Below, piece after piece: positions 55,432-64,000 of a stretch of DNA of 64,000 nucleotides; positions within the stretch are counted from its first letter, which is position 1, and each line of letters begins with the position of its first letter. The position numbers and the translations under genes were made by a program. Source of the stretch: Gymnopus androsaceus JB14 (lineage: Eukaryota > Basidiomycota > Agaricomycetes > Agaricales > Omphalotaceae); contig ML769606.1 of NCBI GenBank assembly GCA_009733575.1, forward strand, positions 23,331-87,330, in the 5' to 3' direction. The notes below the pieces were generated by a model. The model was not told where the DNA came from. It made no database searches and worked only from the letters and a program-made list of their open reading frames with translations.

Positions 55432-56197
55432 TTCAGAAACAGCCCATATAGCAGAGTAAGCAAGAATGAATATAAAAAAACTACAAAAATGACTAGTTGT
55501 ATTTCGGACTTGGAACAGTCAAAGTTTGGTCAAAGTGTTGGTAGAATTGACGCCCAATTGAGAAATCCGATGACCAAGAGAATCACCTGATTGGCTCGCG
55601 TTTGCGCAACGCAATGTGTTATTTGGTTGAACAAGACCAAACTTTGATGGTATATAAATGACCTCAGCACATGATCCGTCTTAACCTTACCCATTACCAG
55701 TGGCCTGAAGGTTTTCGGTCAAGCTTGCTTGACCACGGTAATGGGTGATTCTCTCTCACCCACACAGTACAAGTTTCCGTGATGATATTGATCGATCACC
55801 AACGTTGAAAGTTGTGGTAAGTTTTCCGTGAATAACTTTCTTTCAACGTTACTTTGGTACTAATTCCAGGCATTCCGCAGAACCTTTAATATTTTCTCAT
55901 CTCAGATGAATCCAGATTGCTCGTTAGCAGCCAAGGCATCTGGTTTGAGTGAACAATCAAAGTGCTAGCAATTTCCAACAAAAAGCCAAGTCCGCGAAGA
56001 CTCAGCTGAAAAGTCCTGCAGGACGCTACTGTGAGACCTTCGTAAGTTTCTTTTCCGGTCGTGTTGATTTCTGCTCAGATTCTCTTCCTTGAACAACCTC
56101 AGGCTCAGACTCTGGTCAATTGCTCTCCCAAGCCGCTACGCAAATCTCTCTTCAGTTTTCTCTCAGTCATTGTAGCTTTGGTGGGTAGGATGGAGAT
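55432..56197. other. Non-coding stretch with two further inverted repeats
   Basis: CAAAGTTTGGTC (about 55519) pairs with GACCAAACTTTG (about 55634). ACCCATTACCAGTGG (about 55690) pairs with CCACGGTAATGGGT (about 55734). No gene seen. Confidence 0.5.
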
Positions 56198-58200
56198 GTG
56201 TCAGATGTGTTGGATGAAGAGGCGTTGAACCCTTTGGGGAGAGAAGGCAAGGTGAACTTGTCACCTCTAGCTGCTCCGCTTTTGCTTCCCTTTCTCACTG
56301 CATTCATATCTCACGTTCCGCTGCCCCACATTGAATTTCTGGCCAACCTAACATCTAGGGGTTTACTGAGTGCAGCCTGCTTGGTACAGCTCTCCTTCAG
56401 GTACTCGTCTTCTTTTGCGAAGGACTGGGTGCTGTTACTGCTCTAGCTCTAGCTTCAGCTATCACTACCTGCTCCTATGCTCTCCGGCCAACTTTGCACA
56501 CACGATTCGCGACTTTCCCTGCAGCCACATTCACGGTTTCAAACCTGCTTCTTTTTTTTCCACGTTACATCGTCACTGACCGAGGACACTCCTTATAGTA
56601 TTGTCGCATTCGCAGTCTTTTCTATATCTGCTACTAGATACGTTGGAAAATCATTGGTGACGCTTTGATCAGCAGCGTCACCATCAATGATTGAGCGCCC
56701 ACCGTGCTTCTTCTTCAACCACCGCGACGACCTAGCAAATCTGGCCACACGACCACCATTCTGCGCGCAAACCTTACCAATTCCCTGTTACTTCTTAAAC
56801 AACTTTACCGTGGCCAATGCCCAGCAAGACTTTGTAGAATCTGGGTTAAAGGGAGCATCTTGGGGATTTGGTACGTAGATATCCAACTATTTTTGTAGAC
56901 TACTAACGAAATTATAATCGTTTAGGACTAGCCTTCAACCTTCTGGCCGTGCACTCTCCTGCCCAGATGCAGGATGGTTGCGTCAGCAGCGAGTCACATT
57001 CCAGGACCAATGTCACCGCGGTCAAATCGCTCCCCTTCTACTGGCCGCAGACACAGCAATTCCTGCTGTATATCCACTTGTGCCTCCTGAATTCCTTGTC
57101 GTTATATGAGACAAGTGAATATTTCAGCTCCGAGCACGACCACACTGTATCTAATGCCCTTTGACACTCCCATGCATTCTCTAGATGCGGACACTAGTGT
57201 ATCGCAGTGTTACCGGTGTATTTGCAACATGGAGCGGAGCTTCACGAACAAGAATGCGTTCACAGACTATGCTCGCTCTGCTTGCACTGATTTCCGATGG
57301 CAGGGGTGGTCGACTTTATGTGGCACTCAGCTGACCATTTGGAGGGTTCGTATTAGATCTAATATTTCAAATTCGTGGCTCACGTATTCCCGCAGGTCTT
57401 GGACACTGCTGCCATTCAGCATGCGGCCCTGTCACACTTTGGCTCAGATGACCCAGCCGTGTGCCCATGCTCGCGCTTTTTCCTCAACCACCATGGCATT
57501 TCAGCCTGTCTCCTTTCTGAGTCTGCCTTTAACGCGAGTGAACACCGAAATATCCTTCAATTCACGCGTTTTGTCTACACTAGCTAGCAGCTGTTTACTC
57601 CACCAAATGCAGCACCTCGGAACCAGCGCTATATGCGTTACAATGTTAGGTTATCCCTCCCGAGTTTGGATGAGCATGCTAACTAACTAATTTCCCTTTC
57701 TAGGCCACGGATTCGAGCTACAGTATAACGAGGCTATTTAGTTTCGGATTTTTTTAGACCCATCTGACTCTCTTACGATGAAGAACTGTGAGTGACATCT
57801 CCCAAATCTTCTTGCTGCTCAAATGGATCCTACCCAACATGGTTACCTGCCATCCTCCTTGGGTTTCTGTCAATCTGACACCATCTCCATCCACAACGAG
57901 TTGTCATTGCTATCACTGGTTGCGAACGATATTGGGAACATCCGCCATGCGCCATGTAGATCCGACACAAACTTATATGGCTCTCCTGTGGCTCTCAGCT
58001 CTGCAACTCCGCCTCTGCCTCTTGACTCAAAATCCAAGAACAAGGCCGTGTCCCAGGCGCACAATTTTGATGCTCAGCCAACGTCAGTATCCTCTCTGAA
58101 TATCACTCCGAGGACTGATATGGTCCAACATGAGCTGAGTGGGTTACAGCTTGTGCCAGAGAGAGGAGCAGATGGCGCTGGAATTGGTCTGGTGCTGTAG
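56198..58200 (+). other. Unassigned coding-like region
   Basis: Exon-like pieces: ERPPCFFFNHRDDLANLATR (56690 on), joined by an intron (GTACGT at 56872 to GTTTAG) to GLAFNLLAVHSPAQMQDGC and SLPFYWPQTQQFLLY, then QVLDTAAIQHAALSHFGSDD (about 57396) and a 125-codon frame at 57823-58200 (MDPTQHGYLPSSLGF). They may form one decayed gene upstream of the zinc-finger gene. No family is recognised. Confidence 0.3.
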
Positions 58201-58302
58201 AATGAGATGGTGATGCTTCCAGGAGCTCATAGTCTGGGTATTATTATTGATGTGTGTTTCTCCTTCAAGTTTTGATTGACTTTCATATGCTAATTATAAT
58301 CT

Positions 58303-58616
58303 TTACAGGTTTGTGACAATTTTCGTATGTTCAATATATGTTATAGGTTGTGTAGGTGCGTTTGCCTCTGGTAACACCACATCGTCCGGCACCTCTTCTG
58401 CAACCTCTCGAGCTGAAAAGTTGACAGTGACTAGATGTTGACTACCACTACCAGTACCACTGCCGCCGCGAGTGGTTTCTCTGCCAGAGACTCCGACTCC
58501 GTCCTCTTCACCCTGGTCCCATGATGCTCTGACCACGTAACCTGTAGGGTGATGACTGGATGGGTTTGGTTTCTCGGTGAATGCATGGGAGAACGAACGG
58601 GGACATTGGTCGACAT
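58303..58616 (-). CDS. Small hypothetical protein, low support
   Basis: MSTNVPVRSPMHSPRNQTH (from 58616) can be joined to GEEDGVGVSGRETTRGG and FSAREVAEEVPDDVVLPEAN. The join requires an intron or a frame change near 58535. No domain. The interval 58617-59500 shows no gene. Confidence 0.2.
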
Positions 58617-59500
58617 CTGGATTGTCTTAGTCTCTTGCCTCGCACCGTCTTTTTGGATTAGTGCATACTACACGTTGTTCATAGTCGTGTTATATAGATG
58701 ACCTTGGACAGTTACGCTTGTACACGATGATATTCACGTGTACGCGACTCACTATTGATAGCATTATATGAGCGTTTGTTTACTTATATTTGACCATGAA
58801 TAGCAATCAAAGCATTTTGTACGTCTGAGAATGATAGTATACAGTACATGTACTAAAAAGAAAGACTCAGTAACATGATATAATATTGCATCACCGAGTC
58901 AGAGAGACTGCTAATGTCGGTGTCGCTAGCCGAGCGGCACTGCAGTGAACCGGGCCATGGTGGCATGACCGGCACGACCTTCGTTCTTGAACTCTCTCCA
59001 ACTCATGTTCTTTTTCTGTTGCTGAAGAAAGCTCGTGTCTGCCTTCACCTTGCTGGAGCAATCTGAATATCGAGTAGGTATTTCATCTTCTTGTCTTCTC
59101 TTTAGTTCTGTTATTCCCCAAAGTCCCATGAATGCCACTCAAGCCCTATATGCGTTCGACTTGTATATCACGATTCCCTTGCTTCCATCTCCATCTTATA
59201 TATTTTCTCACTAACTATTACTACAGTTACCAAAACACAGCCCGCTTTACTGCTCTCTTTTGTGATTTGACAGCAGACGTATTCATAGCAATGTCCAAGT
59301 ATGGGTTTTCAACATCAATTTCTTGCGATTTTCTCTTATAAATGTGCACTGTCAGGTCGAAGCGGTCAAGACCTCGAAAGTCATGCAAGTATGGCTCGGA
59401 ATGCCCTGTCCAATTCCAGATGCAAGGAAAGAATGCTCAACAAACTCACAATAAACTGTTCCATTCTGAGTTTGTGCTTTCACCTGGTGAATATTGAGAC

Positions 59501-62500
59501 ATGATCCTCTTCTGGCATACTTATCTAATGGTGTTTGCAGACGGTAATAAACTCACAAGGATCGGAGGTAAATTTGGCAAACTACCATGCATCTGCGGTA
59601 AAATAAAACACTTGAGGTGGTCCTTGCAAGCCACCCGTCGTATTATTAATACTTTCCCTCATCCGGATCTGGATACTCAGATGAGATTGTTCTTGGATCC
59701 AGAGTCTGAAGATGGAGACAATGCCGATGAGGAGGCTGATGGGGAAGGTGCTGGTGAGGAGGCTGATGGAGACAATGCCGATGAGGAGGCTGATGGAGAC
59801 GATGCCGATGAGGAGGCTGATGGAGACAATGCTGATGGGGAGGCTGGTGGAGATGATGGCCATGGCATGGTGGAGAGAGAGGATGTGGATATGGATGCGG
59901 GAAGGGAAGAAAGGGACGGGGAGGTGAGAAGAGAAGATGGTGGTGAGGAGATGGAAAGAGAAGATGTGGAGATGGAGGGAGAAGCATCTGTTCGTGATGA
60001 TGACGACAAATATCGCGATGATGGAGGACATGATACTGATGAATCCGAGCATGATTTTCCTGCTACCATCCTCTCTTATCGATATCAGGGCCTACCTCCT
60101 GCTCCAATCAAAGATCAACCACAGAAAAGGAGCGAGGGTATTTACAGTTATGCTCTCCAAGAGAACAAGCAAACCGATGCCTGGTCCTACTTGCACCCTG
60201 GAGGGTCTTTCATATGCTCCCACCAACTTGCAGGCTCTACTGACAGCCATTGCGATGGCTCTTGTACCATTGCTGGCTTTATTGGCCTCATCTATATCCC
60301 AATTTTGGATGGTTTTGCATCTGCTACACCTCGCCGAATGCTTGGTCGTGATGAGCTCAAATCGATGCTTCTTGACACAGCCACCATTTGCTGCCTTCTA
60401 TCTATTCCTGGTGGTCTTGCACGTCAGAATGAGAAAATCGCCTTAGTGAATAGCTGCTTTGTCATGTTGACGCTGCTTTCCCTAATCTGCTGCCCGATTT
60501 TGACGCTATTGTTCATCGTGCCTCCGAAGTTGAGCTCACTCGCTGCATCGCCTACCTGCCTGAGCCCAAGTCAACAAGGCTTTGTCCCTACTGCAAAAAT
60601 CACTTTTCCGCCAGAAAGAATTGGAAGTTACATTTAGACAACGGAGACAAGTCTTGTCCTCGTAAAGCATTCCAAAAGGGGAATCAGCGTCACAAATCAA
60701 GCCGCTGGACTCAGTCTCTCAGCTCTGATCCCATGAAACTTCGTCTCTGTGTCCTCCTATCCGAAGACTATACTCCTGCTTCAGAGTTGAAGGGTCCACA
60801 ACCATATCCAGTATCTCAACCACAGCTTACCAAGCTCACTAAGCCCCCATTCTATCCCGAAACGTGGTGGATTTTCCTTCTCCTTGTTGAATATCGTCCA
60901 GTCTTACCTGTGATAAGGCAGTCTGCGGGGGAGGGACTGGATCCTTCTGTACTGTGGGATCTCATTGCCCCTCCTTCAGAGTCTCTGGTATTAAATTATG
61001 ATGAGGGCACTGAAGGCTGGTTACGTGAAGGTGCCTTGATAACGTGTCATTCATTCTTCGGAAAATACTTGAAGGAAGCCGCTGTTCAAGGCAAGTTCGT
61101 GTTTGGATTTGCCAAGACACTGAAGAAATTGTAAGATGGTTCTTAATTTATTGATGGCCGAGACTCATGTTGTTTTTAGTTCTGGTCTAAACTTTCGAGA
61201 GTTCGAAAGGGATTGTACCTACCTTGAATACGCCAGGGCAGCTACTGCCCTTCTCTCATTTCTCATGAGACTTCCAAGTTCGAGCCAGGACATTCGCAAG
61301 ATTTGGCAGCACCACCTTGATGAACAGCTCCTATCCGCCTTCGAAAGCCTCGAGAAAGTCATTTACGATGACTCCATTGAGCTGACCACATCAAAACTGG
61401 GACCCCTTCTCCACAGACTCCTTGCCAGCCTTGTTCTTAGCTGTGACTCAATAATTTCACAGGATATAACATTGGTTGAATATGTCCTCTTACTCCTCAG
61501 TCTACAAGGTGAAGAAGTCTGCTCTGCGTCACAGTTCACCAGATATATCAACCAATACTGCCGCGTATTTTCAGCCACATCTGTGTCAGCTGTGATTAGT
61601 GGAGGATGGGATGAGGTTTATCAATCAACCTTGACAGGGTATGCTGTAGGAGTTGCACTGGATGGCCAGTCTGGGACAAATCCCCCCCTTCCTCTTCATT
61701 CCAGTTCTAATTCTGTGTCTGACTCTGCGAAATCCGAGTCTGACTCCTCCAAATCTGATTCTGACTCCTCCGACTCTGAGTCTGACTCCTCTGACTCCGA
61801 GTCTGACTCCTCTAACTCCAACTCCAGCTCTGAAGATCCTTCTCAGCAAGGTAGGCTAGCTACAAGGAAGACACTGCGTGATGTAGCTTTGATTGACATT
61901 GTTGAACAACAGCAAGTAGGGTAGGTATATCACTTGACCGATATCATTCATTAGCTGAGGCAATTATTTATTCAGGCTTGTTGAGGAGGTGGTCAAGAGG
62001 GCTTTCGACAAGGACAACTTGACAAGAAAGTCTCCCTTTCTTGTTTTACGCAGCCTGTGGGCATGAGCAGATGCGTTTTCCCGAACGGTCAAAGGCAATC
62101 GATGTTTTAATGCACATCCGTCAAACCTTGGTTTTACTTATAAACCAGACAAGAATCACGCAATTGACTTCTCTCTCTCCGACTTTGGAAAGGACTACAA
62201 TTTCCAACTGGGTGAATTGAGAACAGTATGGAATGACTTGGTCCCAGCTTCTCTTCACACTGAATTCCTAGGCTTGTTCGAAATTCACAAGTTGGTGGAT
62301 GACCCTACCTCTCCACACTCCCTTCTGAAAAGAAACGCAGCATATTTGAATACATTTGTTGAGAAGATGAGCACACAACTTTGGGCTCCAGCATCTAAAA
62401 CCTCGGACCTGACTCTCAGGAGTAAAAGTCGAAAGTTGCTTAACAAGGGGAAGATCTGGAAATGGATAGCAGATACAGATCGCTTCCAAGAACTGCTGGT

Positions 62501-64000
62501 AAAGGCTATCTTCCCCACCATAGGGGTTACTCCCCGCACTTTCCAGATTACTGCTCTCTCCTATGACACTGTAGGGAAGATGCTTCGATGCCTCAAAATC
62601 TTAGGTCCTCATGTCATTTTGTGCAATCCAATTGCCAAAACAGACCCAAACAAACAATATGAGTGTTTTTTTGCAATGTGTACCGAATCAGCATGGTACC
62701 TCCTCTTCTTCCTTGGTATTATCAGGCCAATCGTTATCCTCCTTCTGGAATCTGAATGCATCCGCAACTTGGCTCCAGTGGAGGAGCTCAACCAATTCGT
62801 CTTTGTCACTGTCACAAAGCAAACGTTAGTTAGGGGACAAACCTGGAGATGGAACGGCACTGATGTCAACAGGTGTCTCAAGCTTACCAGTCTAAAGCTG
62901 GATGCAAATGCTCTGCGTCATGTCAATACCGGTTATATTCGTCACTGGTTTCCAGCCTTGTCCCAGGCCCGTGACCTGCTGCAGAATTGCATAGCAACCT
63001 CAGTACTGGACACATAAGGCCAGCATTCAGGGAAAGTGTCTCAGGCATTCTACGGCCTCACAAAGTACACTCAGGGTTTTTCCTTCAATGAACATGAGTG
63101 CTACAGCCAAATTCGAGTTAGTCTCGCAATACAATAGGCAGACAGTATTGTTGAAAACGGCGGACATGCTGTACGAAGGGAAACTATCAACACTGTCGAT
63201 GTGTTCACGAGAAATGGGCTCCGAGCCATGTTGGTCGCCCGCAAGTTTGTGTTATCTAAGCTGGGCTATGATGTCAATGGTGCAGGGGAGGCTCTAGAAG
63301 CGCGGGAGCGTTCTAAGTTTCTGATGGTCAGCAAACCATTCCTACGTGGTCCAAACACTGAGGTAAGTCATTTGGACTCAATAGCTCTTACTGAGCTGAC
63401 ATGCAAGTGCAGATACCCGAGGGGAATTGGGTTCCGACTTGGCAAACACTTGGAGACCAGGGCCTTGTCAATGTTACCGCTGCCCTGGCACATGGATACC
63501 TTTTGGAAGGTGCAGCCGTTGATTCTCTCCAGCTAAATTACAGCGCAAGATTTGTAGCTTACGCAGTCTACATTGTGAGTCACAAAAACCACACCTCGCA
63601 ATTAAAGAAATAATAATCTGTGCTCCAGATCTCTTGCGCTCTTGATGAATGGAAAGAAGGTGTCTTTGCCACAGTCAACTGGGTGGGAGACCCCAACCGA
63701 GACTCGATTGTGGATGAAGTCGAACAAGCTGTGCCGTATTTCCGGAAGCAAAACCTTGAGAAGTGGATTGAATTCCGACGCCAGGTTGACGAGTATGTGC
63801 TAAACGGAGAGGAGCAAAAATCTCTTCCGTCCTTCAGTGGAAGGTCAATGTTTAATGTAGGACTATTCCCTGCAGGAAGACCAGATGACTCTGAAGCGCC
63901 AGCTCGGATTGTCTTGGAGCCAGTCATAGATCTTGACTTGATGCACTCTCGACAGATGATTGTAGAGAAGGGACAGCAGCAGGCAAAGGAAGATGGTCAG
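59501..64000 (+). pseudogene. Large zinc-finger transposon-like gene, open at right edge
   Basis: Segments in order: an acidic nine-residue repeat (EADGDNADE and variants, about 59715-59850), PATILSYRYQGLPPAPIKDQ, FDAIVHRASEVELTRC, a C2H2-like finger (CPYCKNHFSARKNWKLHLDN, then GDKSCP, about 60575-60660), a 133-codon frame to 61134, an intron (GTAAGA to TTTTAG, about 61132-61181), and a 250-codon frame with a Ser/Asp/Glu tract (about 61720-61830). Further frames contain VWNDLVPASLHTEF, AFYGLTKYTQGFSFNEHEC, RNGLRAMLVARKFVLSKLGY and WVGDPNRDSIVDEVEQAVPY. In-frame stops lie at 62064-62066 (TGA), 63015-63017 (TAA) and 63135-63137 (TAG) with family-like sequence continuing after each. I cannot name the family; large size, zinc finger and decay suggest a mobile-element or telomere-linked helicase-type gene. 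Confidence 0.45.

Noticed and set aside
59582..60069. Three minus-strand frames (Ser-rich, His/Pro-rich and Ile/Ser-rich)
   Set aside because: They are antisense shadows of the acidic repeat region of the plus-strand gene.
61363..61849. Minus-strand frames, including an Arg/Val/Gly-rich repeat
   Set aside because: Antisense of the Ser/Asp/Glu tract and helical frame of the plus-strand gene.

Overview
This window looks like nuclear DNA of a basidiomycete, most likely a mushroom-forming Agaricomycete. Genes are cut by many introns of about 45-60 nt with GT(A/G)AGT-type donors. The recognisable families are ones expanded in that class: FunK1-type kinases, F-box proteins, DUF6534 membrane proteins, HNH-type nuclease-like proteins, Crinkler-type proteins and a 2OG-Fe(II) dioxygenase-like family. 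No rRNA, mitochondrial or clear housekeeping operon is present. The window reads as accessory, repeat-rich sequence, and many genes carry frameshifts or premature stops.

Layout. 1-483 is a long inverted repeat at the left edge. 752-3254 (-) is a frameshifted FunK1 kinase. 3371-4140 is a DUF455 fragment. 5650-8643 is a divergent pair: an HNH-like gene (-) and a smaller paralogue without the HNH histidines (+). 8855-11634 is a dispersed repeat followed by decayed coding remnants. 11635-12570 is a terminal-inverted-repeat DNA element. 13351-16336 (-) is a large kinase-like gene, facing away from an F-box gene at 16433-17938 (+). 17939-21953 holds hairpins, tandem repeats and a transposon-like fragment. 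21954-24931 is a second copy of the divergent HNH/partner pair, with the same exon plan. 28396-29638 is a Ser/Pro-rich gene. 30445-34867 is a 4.4-kb giant inverted-repeat element whose arms are 53-bp minisatellites. 35986-38289 is a decayed Crinkler-kinase gene. 40253-41706 is a decayed dioxygenase-like gene. 43327-45940 (-) reads as one frame joining a DUF6534 multi-pass membrane region to a FunK1 kinase. 47893-50005 (+) is a decayed DUF6534 gene. 52655-53549 is a P4-ATPase fragment. 53956-55078 (-) is an unassigned gene. 59501 to the right edge (+) is a large zinc-finger, transposon-like gene with several premature stops.

The two most noteworthy items are the duplicated divergent module (HNH-like protein plus a paralogue missing the active-site histidine, with exon 2 exactly 76 bp in all four genes) and the apparent in-frame membrane-protein/kinase chimera. 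All exon structures were derived by eye from splice signals and family resemblance. Family names come from remembered motifs and not from a database search.
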